Part shown: in pieces, positions 42,066 to 50,792 of the stretch
Numbering within the stretch: the first letter of the stretch is position 1
How the letters are laid out: every line of letters starts with the position of its first letter
From: CAMFLJ01 sp965279255
Lineage (GTDB): Bacteria; Actinomycetota; Acidimicrobiia; Acidimicrobiales; Acidimicrobilacustridaceae
Reading direction: 5' to 3'
DNA: 64,000 nt
Assembly (NCBI GenBank): GCA_965279255.1
Contig: OZ257146.1
Location: forward strand, 3,100,001 to 3,164,000
Position numbers and translations under genes: made by a program
The notes under the pieces: generated by a model
Database searches by the model: none
Seen by the model: only the letters and a program-made list of their open reading frames with translations
Told to the model about the DNA's origin: nothing

Positions 42066-43697
42066 TCACCGCTTCTCGTAGGTGACGTCGGAGGCGTCGA
42101 GGTCCCAGGTGGTGGGCGTGACGCCCTCGTCGCGCAGCTCGCGCTTGAGGACCCGACCGACCGGTGACCGGGGCAGCTCCTCGCGGAACTCGATGTAGCG
42201 AGGGAGGGCGAAGTACGGGAGCTGGTCGATGCACCACCGGAACAGCTCCTCCTCGGTGATCGAGGAGCCCTCGTCGAGGATGGCCGTGATCTTCAGGTCG
42301 TCCTCGGACATCTCGCTGAACACGGCGTGCACGGCGACGTCGGAGAAGGCGCCGTGGCCCATGATGATGCTCTCGACCTCGAAGCTCGAGATGTTCTCGC
42401 CCCGGCGGCGGAGGTAGTCGGCCTTGCGGTCGACGAAGTAGAGGAAGTCCTCGTCGTCGATCCGGCCGATGTCACCGGTGTGGTACCACCAGTTCCGGCT
42501 GGTCGAGACGGTCGCCTCGGGCCGGCCCCAGTAGCCCTCGAACATCACCTCGGGGCGCTTGGGGCGGATGACGATCTCGCCGTCGGTGCCGCGAGGCAGC
42601 TCGTTGTCGTCGTCGTCGAAGATCCGGACGTCGAAGTACTCGTCGTTGATCACGCCGGCGGCGTTGGGCTTGTTCCGGACGCCGGGCGGCTGCCAGGAGA
42701 TGAGGCTGGCCTCGGTGACGCCGTACGCGCCGGAGAAGGTCTGGAGGCCGAAGCGGTCGCGGAAGATGTCGTCGATCTCGGTGGGCATGGGCGCGGCGCC
42801 GAGCAGGCGCAGGCTGGTGTTGGCCTCGGGGGCACCGGACAGCGGCATCTCCGGACGGTCGATGTCGTGGGCCAGCAGGTAGGCCATGGTGCCGAGGGTG
42901 GAGGTCACCGTCGCGCCGACCCGGTTCATCTCCGGCCAGAAGTTCGACACCGAGAACTTGCGGTAGATCGCCGAGCGGCCACCGAACACGAGCGGGCCGA
43001 GCACCGCGGTGGTGATGGCGTTGAAGTGGAACAACGGCAGCGGGGTCCAGACGACGTCGTCGGCCGTGCGGCCCCAGCAGATCCCGATCTGGGTCGTGAG
43101 CGCCACGTGGTAGTTGTGGCTGAGCATGCAGCCCTTGGAGGGGCCGGTCGTGCCGCCGGTGTAGACGAACGTGCCCAGGTCGACCGGGCGCACGTTCACC
43201 TCGGGGTCGGCGTTGTCGCTCGTCAGCAGCTCGGCCCAGGTCGCGTTGGCCTTGCCGGCGATCGAGGTGGCGGCACCGATGGTGACGACGGTGGTGAGGT
43301 CGGGCAGCTCGGCGCTGATGCCGTCGAGGCGGTCGGCGAGGTCCTCCTGGACGATGAGCACCTTGGCGCCCGAGTCGTGGAGCTGGTGGCGCAGGTACTG
43401 GCCCTTGTAGGCGGTGTTGATCGGCACCGCGATGGCGCCGGCCCAGACGATGCCCCACCACGAGAGGGTGCACTCGATCGAGTTCTCGATCAGCGACGCC
43501 ACCCGGTCGCCGGGGCGCACACCGGCGGCGATCAGGGCGTTGGCGACCCGGCAGGCGGTGTCGTAGACGTCGGCGGCTGAGACCTTCTCGCCGTTGACGT
43601 CGAGGTACTCGCCGGTGGGATCGCTCTCGAGGCGGCCCCGGAGGGCGGCGAGCACCGTCGTGTTCGCACCGTTGCTGACCCACACATCTGCTGCCAC
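42066..43697 (-). CDS. AMP-binding acyl-CoA synthetase
   Basis: A 543-residue adenylate-forming ligase. P-loop YTGGTTGPSKGCMLSHN, GAYGVTEASL, YHTGDIGRIDDEDFLYFVDR (split as YHTGDIG and DFLYFVDR) and RRRGENISSFEVE are present. The catalytic Lys lies in SPVGRVLKRELR. It activates a carboxylic acid to its CoA thioester. GTG 43697 follows GGGGAG by 9 nt. The segment FHFNAITTAVLGPLVFGG resembles crotonobetaine/caiC-like ligases; the substrate is not decided. It is divergent from another ligase. Confidence 0.92.
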   Translation of the reverse strand: MAADVWVSNGANTTVLAALRGRLESDPTGEYLDVNGEKVSAADVYDTACRVANALIAAGVRPGDRVASLIENSIECTLSWWGIVWAGAIAVPINTAYKGQYLRHQLHDSGAKVLIVQEDLADRLDGISAELPDLTTVVTIGAATSIAGKANATWAELLTSDNADPEVNVRPVDLGTFVYTGGTTGPSKGCMLSHNYHVALTTQIGICWGRTADDVVWTPLPLFHFNAITTAVLGPLVFGGRSAIYRKFSVSNFWPEMNRVGATVTSTLGTMAYLLAHDIDRPEMPLSGAPEANTSLRLLGAAPMPTEIDDIFRDRFGLQTFSGAYGVTEASLISWQPPGVRNKPNAAGVINDEYFDVRIFDDDDNELPRGTDGEIVIRPKRPEVMFEGYWGRPEATVSTSRNWWYHTGDIGRIDDEDFLYFVDRKADYLRRRGENISSFEVESIIMGHGAFSDVAVHAVFSEMSEDDLKITAILDEGSSITEEELFRWCIDQLPYFALPRYIEFREELPRSPVGRVLKRELRDEGVTPTTWDLDASDVTYEKR

Positions 43698-43785
43698 AGG
43701 TTCGTTCTCCCCGGATGGGCCGAGCGGGTCGGCCGTCGATCGGCGTGCCGGCCTCGCAGGCCTCGCAGGCCTCGACACCGGAGTT

Positions 43786-43800
43786 GGATCATATATGCGG
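43786..43800. promoter_or_regulatory. shared AT-rich motif, site D
   Basis: CCGCATATATGATCC on the minus strand, in the divergent gap between the two acyl-CoA synthetase genes. It is related to the motifs at 55963-55977 and 60170-60184 (consensus CCGYATRYANKATCC). Confidence 0.45.
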
Positions 43801-43850
43801 TCGTTTGCGCCGACCGAGGGGCCGGGTCGGGCCGCCACAGGGGAAGGACC

Positions 43851-45482
43851 ATGCCCCGGTATGCAATCCTGACGCCCGTGACCGACGAGATCGCCGTCCC
43901 CGCTGACCTGCCCACGACCGTCGCCGGAGCGCTCGAGCGCGCCGCCCGGCTCTTCCCGGACATGGAGGCCCTGGTCGAGGGCGACCTCCGCCTGTCGTTC
44001 CCCGAGCTGCTGGCTGCGGCCGACGAGGCCGGACGGGCACTGATCGCCGCCGGCATCGAGCCGGGCGACCGCGTCGCCATGTGGGCGCCGAACTGCGCCG
44101 AGTGGGTCATCGCCTGCTCCGGCATCCACCGCGTCGGCGCCGTGCTGGTGCCGCTGAACACGCGGTTCAAGGGCAGCGAGGCCGCGTACATCCTCAACAC
44201 CTCGCGGGCCCGGCTGCTGTTCACCGTCACCGACTTCCTCGACACCGACTACGTCGAGCTGCTCGGCGACCGCGCCGAGCTCCCCCACCTCGAGCAGGTC
44301 GTGGTCATGCGGGGCGACGCCGAGGGCACCACCACCTGGGCCGACTTCCTGGCCAGCGCCGCGTCGGTGCCTGCCGACGCCGCCGCCGAGCGCGCCGCCG
44401 CGATAGGCCCCGACGACCTCGCCAACATCCTCTTCACCTCGGGCACCACCGGGAAGCCGAAGGGGGCCATGCTCCTCAACTCGCCGCTCGTGCGGGCCTA
44501 CTGGGCCTGGGCCAGCGTGGTCGGGCTCGAGGAGGGCGACCGGTACCTCATCGTCAACCCGTTCTTCCACTCCTTCGGGCTCAACTCCGGCATCCTCGCC
44601 TGCTACCTGAAGGGCGCCACGATCATCCCCCACGCCGTCTTCGACGTGCCCCAGGTGATGAAGCGGGTCCAGGAGGAGAAGGTCACGATGCTCCCCGGGC
44701 CGCCCGCGATCTACCAGACGATGCTCGACCACCCCGAGCGCGACACCTACGACACCTCGACCCTGCGCCTGTCGGTCACCGGCGCCGCGGCTGTGCCCGT
44801 CGAGATGATCCGCCGGATGCGCGAGGAGCTGACGTTCAAGACCATCGTCACCGGTTACGGGCTCACCGAGGCCCACGGCATGGCCACGATGTGCCGCCAC
44901 GACGACGACCCCGAGATCATCTCCCAGACCTCCGGTCGGGCGATCCCCGACATCGAGGTGCTCGTCGTCGACGACGACGGCAACGAGGTGCCCCGCGGCG
45001 AGTCCGGCGAGATCGTGATCCGCGGCTACGTGGTGATGCCCGGCTACTTCGAGAACCCGGAGGCCACCGCCGAGGCGATCGACGCCGACGGCTGGCTCCA
45101 CACCGGCGACATCGGCGTGATGGACGACGCCGGCAACCTGCGCATCACCGACCGCATCAAGGACATGTTCATCGTCGGCGGCTTCAACGCCTACCCGGCC
45201 GAGATCGAGAACGTGATCATGCGGCACCCCGCCGTGAACCAGGTCGCCGTGGTCGGCGTGCCCGACGCCCGCATGGGCGAGGTCGGCATGGCGTTCGTGG
45301 TGCTGCGCCCCGGTGCCGAGCTCACCGAGCCCGAGCTCGTGGCCTGGTGCCGCGAGGAGATGGCCAACTACAAGGTGCCGCGCCACGTCCGCTTCTACGA
45401 CGCGCTGCCCCTCAACGCCTCCAACAAGGTGCTGAAGTTCCAGCTGCGCGACGAAGGCGTCGCCACGCTCCCCCAGGCCTGA
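43851..45482 (+). CDS. FadD3-like acyl-CoA synthetase
   Basis: A 543-residue adenylate-forming ligase: LFTSGTTGKPKGAMLLN (P-loop), GYGLTEAHGMATMC, HTGDIGVMDDAGNLRITDRI, KDMFIVGGFNAYPAEIENVI and the catalytic Lys in NASNKVLKFQLR. The motif order and the GVPDARMGEVGMAFVV segment resemble FadD3, which activates the last ring-derived acid in actinobacterial steroid catabolism. The exact substrate is not proven. ATG 43851 has GGGGAAGGA upstream; GTG 43878 is an alternative. Confidence 0.93.
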   Translation: MPRYAILTPVTDEIAVPADLPTTVAGALERAARLFPDMEALVEGDLRLSFPELLAAADEAGRALIAAGIEPGDRVAMWAPNCAEWVIACSGIHRVGAVLVPLNTRFKGSEAAYILNTSRARLLFTVTDFLDTDYVELLGDRAELPHLEQVVVMRGDAEGTTTWADFLASAASVPADAAAERAAAIGPDDLANILFTSGTTGKPKGAMLLNSPLVRAYWAWASVVGLEEGDRYLIVNPFFHSFGLNSGILACYLKGATIIPHAVFDVPQVMKRVQEEKVTMLPGPPAIYQTMLDHPERDTYDTSTLRLSVTGAAAVPVEMIRRMREELTFKTIVTGYGLTEAHGMATMCRHDDDPEIISQTSGRAIPDIEVLVVDDDGNEVPRGESGEIVIRGYVVMPGYFENPEATAEAIDADGWLHTGDIGVMDDAGNLRITDRIKDMFIVGGFNAYPAEIENVIMRHPAVNQVAVVGVPDARMGEVGMAFVVLRPGAELTEPELVAWCREEMANYKVPRHVRFYDALPLNASNKVLKFQLRDEGVATLPQA

Positions 45483-45702
45483 CCGAACGGACCTGCTCGG
45501 AGCTCCGGTCGGTCAGCCACCACCGCTGTCGACAGCCAACCCTGGCTGGCCCCTCGGCCGTCGTCGGGTCACAAGGTCCCGAGCAGATGTCGAATCCGCC
45601 GCCTTCGCTCCGACTCCATGATGTGCAGCACGCCGCCGCACGACGAGACGACGACGCACGGCACGAGGCCGTGGCCACGCGAACGAACCGACAGGAAGCC
45701 AC
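45483..45702. other. intergenic region
   Basis: A 220-bp gap without a gene. It holds a 10-bp perfect palindrome CGGAGCTCCG (45498-45507) and a hairpin (45533-45548), and presumably the promoter of the next gene. Confidence 0.5.
45533..45548. terminator. possible terminator hairpin after the FadD3-like gene
   Basis: CAGCCA-ACCC-TGGCTG, a perfect 6-bp stem 50 nt after the ligase stop. No T-run; weak evidence. Confidence 0.35.
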
Positions 45703-46356
45703 ATGGGAACGCAGTTGCTGAGGGTCATGAACTTCAACGTGTCGAGCGACGGCATCGGCGCTGGTCCCGACGAGGACCAGAGTCTCGACCGTCCCTTCGG
45801 GCTCGACGGGCCTGAGCGGCTGTTCGCCTGGGCGGGGGCCACGGCGAGCTGGCCGAACCGCACCGACCCGGGTGGGACCCGGGGCCTCGATGACTACTTC
45901 ACACGGGACTACGCGCAGAACATCGGCGCCGAGATCATGGGCCGCAACAAGTTCGGGCCTCAGCGCGGGCCCTGGGTCGAGCACGACTGGCTGGGTTGGT
46001 GGGGCGCCGAGCCTCCGTTCCACACGCCCGTGTTCGTCTGGACCCACCACTTGCGGCCGTCGTTCACGCTGTCCGACACGACGTTCAAGTTCGTGGACGG
46101 TGAGCCAGCCGCGGTCCTGGCCCAGGCCAGGGACGCGGCCTGCGGCATGGACGTCCGACTCGGCGGTGGCGTCACCACCATCCGGCAGTTCCTCGATGCC
46201 GACCTCGTCGACACGATGCACATCGCCGTTTCGCCCGTGGAGCTCAGCTCAGGGCAGCGCCTCTGGGAGTCCCCCGACGATCTGCGCGACCGCTTCCATC
46301 TGGAGGTCGTACCGAGCCCGAGCGGCGTGATCCACCACCTCTTCTGGCGGCGGTGA
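45703..46356 (+). CDS. dihydrofolate reductase / RibD C-terminal family protein
   Basis: A 217-residue protein of the DHFR-like RibD_C fold: LRVMNFNVSSDGIGAGP start, AEIMGRNKFGP, TPVFVWTHHLRPSF, MDVRLGGGVTTIRQFLDADL (NADPH-site segment) and the LVDTMHIAVSPV strand. Such stand-alone proteins are NADPH-dependent reductases of unknown substrate. ATG 45703 follows AGGAAG. It begins a region with lower gene density. Confidence 0.85.
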   Translation: MGTQLLRVMNFNVSSDGIGAGPDEDQSLDRPFGLDGPERLFAWAGATASWPNRTDPGGTRGLDDYFTRDYAQNIGAEIMGRNKFGPQRGPWVEHDWLGWWGAEPPFHTPVFVWTHHLRPSFTLSDTTFKFVDGEPAAVLAQARDAACGMDVRLGGGVTTIRQFLDADLVDTMHIAVSPVELSSGQRLWESPDDLRDRFHLEVVPSPSGVIHHLFWRR

Positions 46357-46476
46357 CGAGCGCAGCCCACGCCCAGGTCCCGGGCATCCGAGCGCCACCC
46401 GACTCCGCACCTGGGGCAGCCTCAAACTCCGCCGTAGGGCCTCGCAGCGCCGCCCGCCCGTTGTATGGATGGTGCG

Positions 46477-46674
46477 TCAGCGGTTGTCGGGCCAGATGGA
46501 GCCGCCAGGCGGAGCTCCACCGGTGCGGTCCCACGATTCGTCCGCACGCTTCAGATCATCTGGCGGCGACATCGAGTCCTCGTAGTTCCGCGAGCTGCGG
46601 ACGGATGCCCAGATGAAGCCGATCACCGCGAGGGCGCCGATCGCGAGAAAGAGCCACCCCAGTGCCGCGTCCAC
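46477..46674 (-). CDS. small single-pass membrane protein
   Basis: A 65-residue frame with one strong N-terminal hydrophobic helix (LGWLFLAIGALAVIGFIWAS) and a polar tail. GTG start without a clear ribosome site. It is plausible as a gene by composition but has no family match I recognise. Confidence 0.45.
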   Translation of the reverse strand: MDAALGWLFLAIGALAVIGFIWASVRSSRNYEDSMSPPDDLKRADESWDRTGGAPPGGSIWPDNR

Positions 46675-46729
46675 GTCGCCACGCTACCGCTCGACGTCCA
46701 TCACGCTTCCGGTGCCCGGGGACGCGGGT

Positions 46730-46936
46730 CTACTCCGACGTCGATTCCTCCTCCGGATCGGTTGCCGGGTCCTCGCGTGGCACGGGCTCGCCGACGACCG
46801 AGTACCAGGCCGCCGCGACGACCCGGGAGATGAAGTAGTTGGCGTCGTTCCTGGTGGTCTCCGGCACGCCCTCGCCGCCCCTGGCGAAGCTCTCCTGGAA
46901 CGTGACCCGCCTGCGTCGCTTCCGCCCGAATGACAC
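46730..46936 (-). CDS. small hypothetical protein
   Basis: A 68-residue frame: basic N-terminus SFGRKRRRR, a central NYFISRVVAAAWYSVVG segment and an acidic C-terminus. GTG start. The charge layout looks protein-like, but evidence is weak. Confidence 0.4.
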   Translation of the reverse strand: MSFGRKRRRRVTFQESFARGGEGVPETTRNDANYFISRVVAAAWYSVVGEPVPREDPATDPEEESTSE

Positions 46937-47038
46937 AGCCCGACACTACCGATGGGACGTCCCGGACCACCTCACCCCCCCGGCGATCAGGGCACAGAGC
47001 GACGGAAGGCGACGCCACCCGCTCGGATACCGTTCCGC

Positions 47039-47434
47039 ATGGGCGGATCGGGACGACGAGGTACCGGTGAGGGCGCCCGCGCGGCCTACTGGGTCGTGTT
47101 CGGGTTGTGGGTGGTCACCTGCCTCGGGTTCGCAGCCGCGTTCGTGGTGACCCAGATCTGGCTGGGCGACCGGTGTTCCGACCCGGAGACCTCAGCCGCC
47201 GGCGAGGCGCACTGGTCGTGGACCCAGCTCGGCCAGGTCTGCACGTTGAACGGGACCGATGGGCCACGGGAGACCGGCCCCGGAACGAGCATCTGGGCGA
47301 TGCTGATCGCATTGACCACCGTGGGTACGGCCCTGCTCCTCGCCGGAAGGCGGATCCGGAACACCCGTCGACAGAGGGCCGGGTCCTCGTACCTCGAGCC
47401 GACGAGCGCACCTGCCCAGAGCCAGAGCGCCTGA
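47039..47434 (+). CDS. hypothetical membrane protein, two helices
   Basis: A 131-residue protein with helices at about 15-37 and 84-104, separated by an extracellular-type loop with two Cys (GDRCSDPE and QVCTLNGT), which could form a disulfide. ATG 47039 is the chosen start. No family recognised. Confidence 0.6.
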   Translation: MGGSGRRGTGEGARAAYWVVFGLWVVTCLGFAAAFVVTQIWLGDRCSDPETSAAGEAHWSWTQLGQVCTLNGTDGPRETGPGTSIWAMLIALTTVGTALLLAGRRIRNTRRQRAGSSYLEPTSAPAQSQSA

Positions 47435-47471
47435 GGCCCCCAACCGGCGGCCCGCCACACCCGCTGCCCTC

Positions 47472-47523
47472 TCTTCCTGTGGCATCTTCACGTCGCCGGC
47501 GCCAGGAACGCGCGACAAGAACG
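47472..47523. repeat. dispersed palindromic element, eroded copy
   Basis: It aligns with the near-perfect palindrome at 58753-58804, keeping TTCCTGT, the GTCGCCGGCG centre and CGCGAC-AGAACG, but with several mismatches between arms. It lies in the convergent gap between the two-helix membrane protein and the DUF222-HNH gene. Confidence 0.55.
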
Positions 47524-47530
47524 AGGGCCG

Positions 47531-47566
47531 GGTGTCCGGGGTGTCCGGGGTGTCCGGGGTGTGCGG
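47531..47566. repeat. 9-bp tandem repeat, four units
   Basis: GGTGTCCGG is repeated three times and followed by GGTGTGCGG, without gaps. It directly follows the eroded palindromic element. Confidence 0.8.
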
Positions 47567-47622
47567 TCGGGGGAACTCGGGGATCACGGCGATCGCGACC
47601 CTGGCGCCACCCGCGACCGGAG

Positions 47623-48993
47623 TCAGCTGGTGTCGAAGAGGCCCTGTTGGTCGCTCTCACCGGCGCCCGGGTCGGTCCAGCCGACCGGTCCGTCGCCGGG
47701 TGGGCCGGTGGCGTCGGGTGGGACGAGCCGTCGCTTCCCTGACGGGAGTCGGGGCCCGAAGGTGTAGCCGTGGTGGGTCTTGAGGTCGTGGTGGTGCCCG
47801 CACGGCGATGCGAGGTCGGGGAGGGTCGTGATCTTGGTGTCGGCCCAGTCGGCCACGTGGTCGATCTCGATCCGTGCCGGGTTCGTGCACCCCTCGATCG
47901 AGCACTCACCGGCGGAGAACCACTCGAGAGCGGTCTTCTGCAACACCGTCGGCTTGCGACCCAGGTGCACGACCTTGTCGATCTCGGTGCCATTCGTCGT
48001 GACGGCGGCGATGAAGGCGTCGCCGTCGATCATCCGCCAGGCGTCGGCGACGGGGATCGGTCCCTGCCCGGCGACCTCGCACACCTCACCCGGAGCGACC
48101 GATCCGCGGTCGAGGGCGGTGAGGTCGACCCGGACGATCAGCTTGGCGAACGACCAGTCCTCGACCATCTCACCCTGCATCACCGCGCCGGTTCCCGCGA
48201 TGCCGGTGCCCTTGGCGGCGGCGCGGTCGATGATCCGGAAGAACGCGTCGGCGGCGTAGGCCTCCATCGGTTCGCGATCGCCACGGCCGCGGGCTTCGGT
48301 GAACACCTGCTGCTGCTCCGCTTCGAGGAGGGCCACGAACCGGGTGTGCTCCGCGATCGGCGCCAACCAGCCACCGAACCCCATCCCGTCCGCGTTGACC
48401 CCATGGAAGATCCGACGGGTCCTGCGATGGCGTTCGGCCTTCGCCTCCGGCGACTCGCTCGACGCCGCGGCCACGATCCGGTTGGCGTCGTTCTCGAGCT
48501 CGGTGACCGACACCGACCCGGCCTTCGCCACCAGCCGCTCACCCGCACCCGGCTCGGCCTTCTCGGCCCGAGCCGCCGCGCGGGCCTGCCGCGGCGACAC
48601 CACACCCGTCGACAACGCCTCCGCCACCACCGGCGCCGCCGACACCACCTCCGCCGTCTCCAACAGCCTGATCGCCTCACCCACACCGATGCCCGTCTCA
48701 CGAGCCACCCAGTGCGCCGGCGAACGATGACCCGCCTTCGACCACAACGACGACTCCGCCACCCGACCAGCAGCCACCGCCTTCGCCGCATCAGCCACCC
48801 GACCAATGCGATCGAGCACCCGCACCAGATCGACCGCATCACGAGCCGGCACCTGCCCCGGATCAGCAGAATCGACGAAACCCTGGAGCCCCGCGAGCAC
48901 CCCGAGCAACGGCCGAGCAGCAACGCCCACGGCCAACCCACGACCCACGGCATCACCCCCCGCCGCCCCCTCGACACTGCGCCCCGAACTCAT
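47623..48993 (-). CDS. HNH endonuclease, DUF222 (13E12 repeat) family
   Basis: A 456-residue protein. The N-terminal DUF222 domain (about 20-330; AAGRVAESSLWSKAGHRSPAH, HWVARETGIGVGEAIRLLETA) is followed by an HNH motif: CSIEGC, IEIDHVADWADT and CGHHHDLKTHHG (about 385-430), with both Cys pairs and the catalytic His present. The family is multi-copy and variable in actinobacterial genomes, with no settled function, possibly DNA-mobility related. It sits in an accessory-looking stretch. Confidence 0.9.
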   Translation of the reverse strand: MSSGRSVEGAAGGDAVGRGLAVGVAARPLLGVLAGLQGFVDSADPGQVPARDAVDLVRVLDRIGRVADAAKAVAAGRVAESSLWSKAGHRSPAHWVARETGIGVGEAIRLLETAEVVSAAPVVAEALSTGVVSPRQARAAARAEKAEPGAGERLVAKAGSVSVTELENDANRIVAAASSESPEAKAERHRRTRRIFHGVNADGMGFGGWLAPIAEHTRFVALLEAEQQQVFTEARGRGDREPMEAYAADAFFRIIDRAAAKGTGIAGTGAVMQGEMVEDWSFAKLIVRVDLTALDRGSVAPGEVCEVAGQGPIPVADAWRMIDGDAFIAAVTTNGTEIDKVVHLGRKPTVLQKTALEWFSAGECSIEGCTNPARIEIDHVADWADTKITTLPDLASPCGHHHDLKTHHGYTFGPRLPSGKRRLVPPDATGPPGDGPVGWTDPGAGESDQQGLFDTS

Positions 48994-49088
48994 GCAACCA
49001 ACCCTATTCAGGGGGTGTGACAGCGCCGCCGGGGCCGGCGGATGTGTAGCTTGCCGATCACTCAGCCCCCACCGAAAGAGGTATCCAG

Positions 49089-49382
49089 ATGCTGATCGTC
49101 GCCGGCCACTTCGAGGTCGACCCCGCGGACCAGGAGGCCTTCGTCGCCAGCAAGGTCGAGGCCATGGAGCGCACCCGGGCCGAGGCCGGCTGCCTCGAGT
49201 ACGCCATGACCGCCGACCCGGTCGACCCCACCCGCGTGCTGCTCTTCGAGCGCTGGGCCGACCAGGCGTCGTTCGACGGCCACATGGCGGGCCTGGCGAC
49301 GGCTCCGAAGTCGACCGGCCCCGCGCCCAAGGGCTTCGACGTGAAGATCTACGACATCAGCGGCGAGCGCGCCTTCGGCTGA
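49089..49382 (+). CDS. putative quinol monooxygenase (ABM domain)
   Basis: A 97-residue antibiotic-biosynthesis-monooxygenase-fold protein: MLIVAGHFEVDPADQEAFV, RTRAEAGCLEYAM and LLFERWADQASFDGHM. Such cofactor-free dimers oxidise quinols or polyketides, or degrade haem. ATG 49089 follows AAGAGG. A strong hairpin (49395-49424) closes the gene. Confidence 0.88.
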   Translation: MLIVAGHFEVDPADQEAFVASKVEAMERTRAEAGCLEYAMTADPVDPTRVLLFERWADQASFDGHMAGLATAPKSTGPAPKGFDVKIYDISGERAFG

Positions 49383-49394
49383 TCGGGTCGCGAT

Positions 49395-49424
49395 CTCGCC
49401 GCACGCCCGTGAGCGTGCGGCGAG
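49395..49424. terminator. terminator hairpin
   Basis: CTCGCCGCACGC-CCGTGA-GCGTGCGGCGAG, a perfect 12-bp stem 12 nt after the monooxygenase stop, in a convergent gap. Confidence 0.7.
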
Positions 49425-49462
49425 CTCGACCACCCGACGAGGGGGGCAGGCCCGCTCCCCGC

Positions 49463-49903
49463 TCAGTTCCAGCTGTCGATCTTGACGTCGCGTGGCTCCG
49501 GCGCTCCCTCGCCCGTCTCGACGAGCTGCTTGAGGCTCAGCAGGAACACGCCCCACTTGGTGCTGCAGTGGTGCATGAACTCCACCGGCTCCCTCCATCC
49601 CTCATGAGCGAAGAGCACGGTGGCCCAGCCGTCGTCCTGGCGCAGGTCCCACCGCACGGAGGTGCCGAGCCACTCCTCGGGACCGTCGGCGACCCGCCAC
49701 CGGACGCTGCGGTCGGGCTCGAGCTCCACGACCTCCATGTCGATGCCGCCGGCCTCGAAGCGGAACTGCAGGACGCCACCGACCGACGGGTCGCCGGAGG
49801 TGTCGGTGGCCCACCAGCCCGAGAGGCCGTCGAGGGTGGTGAGCGCGTCGTAGACGTCGCCGGCGGAGGCGTCGGCCACGCCGACCTTGTGCAGGATGTC
49901 CAT
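49463..49903 (-). CDS. SRPBCC (AHSA1-like) domain protein
   Basis: A 146-residue START/AHSA1-fold protein: VGVADASAGDVYDALTTLDG, LSGWWATDTSGDPSVGG, MEVVELEPDRSVRW. It binds a hydrophobic ligand. ATG 49903 shares one base with the ArsR stop (TGATG). It is the third gene of an SRPBCC-ArsR-SRPBCC operon. Confidence 0.87.
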   Translation of the reverse strand: MDILHKVGVADASAGDVYDALTTLDGLSGWWATDTSGDPSVGGVLQFRFEAGGIDMEVVELEPDRSVRWRVADGPEEWLGTSVRWDLRQDDGWATVLFAHEGWREPVEFMHHCSTKWGVFLLSLKQLVETGEGAPEPRDVKIDSWN

Positions 49904-50274
49904 CAGTCGTCCTCCTTCGTGGCGGCGCTGTCGCGCTCGCGGTCCTTCGTGCGTTGGATGGTCTCGGCGATGCGGGCGATGCGACGGAGCCGTCCGTCCC
50001 AGGCGTCGCCGACGGCGTTGAGCTGGGCCACAGCCCTGGCCATCTGGGCTTCGTCGACGCGGTACCGCATCTCCCGCCCGACCGGCTCGACCCGTACGAG
50101 CCCGACCCGGTCGAGCACGGCGAGGTGCTTGGCCACCGCCTGGCGGGTGACGGGCAGCTCCTCGCTGAGGCTGGTGGCGGTGCCGTCGCCGGCCGCCAGC
50201 AGCAGGTCGAGCAACCGGCGGCGGGTCGGGTCGCCGATGGCCGACCAGAGGTCGTCGTCGACCGCGAGGCTCAT
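49903..50274 (-). CDS. ArsR family transcriptional regulator
   Basis: A 123-residue winged-helix regulator: AIGDPTRRRLLDLLLAAGD, SLSEELPVTRQAVAKHLAVL (recognition helix), DRVGLVRVEPVGREMRYRVD. No metal-binding Cys motif is present, so it is not a classical metal sensor. ATG 50274 overlaps the upstream SRPBCC stop by 4 nt (ATGA). It probably autoregulates from palindromes near 50746-50807. Confidence 0.9.
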   Translation of the reverse strand: MSLAVDDDLWSAIGDPTRRRLLDLLLAAGDGTATSLSEELPVTRQAVAKHLAVLDRVGLVRVEPVGREMRYRVDEAQMARAVAQLNAVGDAWDGRLRRIARIAETIQRTKDRERDSAATKEDD

Positions 50275-50732
50275 CGGCTCGCCACCAAGCGGTCGACGTA
50301 GGCCGGCAGGCGGGGCATGAAGTGCGCCCAGCCGTTCACGTGGTCGTTGTACGCCGCCTCGAGCACCGCGGCCTCCCAGCCCCGCTCCCGGAAGCCGGAC
50401 TCGGTCATCCGCACCAGGGTGCCCTCGCCCGCGGGCTCGAGGTCGAAGGTGACGAGCAGGGCGTTGCCCTCGGCGGCGACCTCGGCGTCGTCGCTCCACC
50501 AGAACGAGAAGCGGTGGGGCGGCACCACCTCGACGACGGTCAACACCGGCGCGTGAGCGGCGGGGTCGTCGCGGTCGCCGAACACCAGCTCCCCGGTGGC
50601 CCCCGGGACGGGCTCGAACCTGGCCTCGTCCGGCCACCACTCCGTCAGGTGCTCCGGCGTGCTGACCACCTCGAACACCACCTCGGGTGCGGCGGCGACG
50701 TGGATCTCGCGTTCGATGCTTCCGTACTCCAT
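50271..50732 (-). CDS. SRPBCC (AHSA1-like) domain protein
   Basis: A 153-residue AHSA1-fold protein: IEREIHVAAAPEVVFEVVST, HLTEWWPDEARFEPVPG, RMTESGFRERGWE. It has weak but clear family resemblance to the product of 49463-49903. First gene of the coupled operon; ATG 50732 lies just downstream of a palindrome-rich promoter. Confidence 0.87.
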   Translation of the reverse strand: MEYGSIEREIHVAAAPEVVFEVVSTPEHLTEWWPDEARFEPVPGATGELVFGDRDDPAAHAPVLTVVEVVPPHRFSFWWSDDAEVAAEGNALLVTFDLEPAGEGTLVRMTESGFRERGWEAAVLEAAYNDHVNGWAHFMPRLPAYVDRLVASR

Positions 50733-50745
50733 GTGCGTTCCCTTC

Positions 50746-50764
50746 GCGCAATGATCGGTTGCGC
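50746..50764. promoter_or_regulatory. inverted repeat, possible ArsR operator
   Basis: GCGCAA-n7-TTGCGC, perfect 6-bp arms, 14 bp upstream of the operon start codon at 50732. Confidence 0.5.
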
Positions 50765-50792
50765 ATCACCATACGGCGCCCACTCGCAATAC

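Noticed and set aside
43752..43774. CCTCGCAGG repeated about 2.5 times before the acyl-CoA synthetase pair
   Set aside because: Too short and common in GC-rich DNA to call a functional repeat.
46477..46936. Two short minus-strand frames in the accessory stretch as firm genes
   Set aside because: Kept only as low-confidence calls: no family, weak or absent ribosome sites.
47623..48993. DUF222-HNH gene as part of an intein or transposon
   Set aside because: No flanking repeats, integrase or host gene split; kept as a CDS in a variable region.
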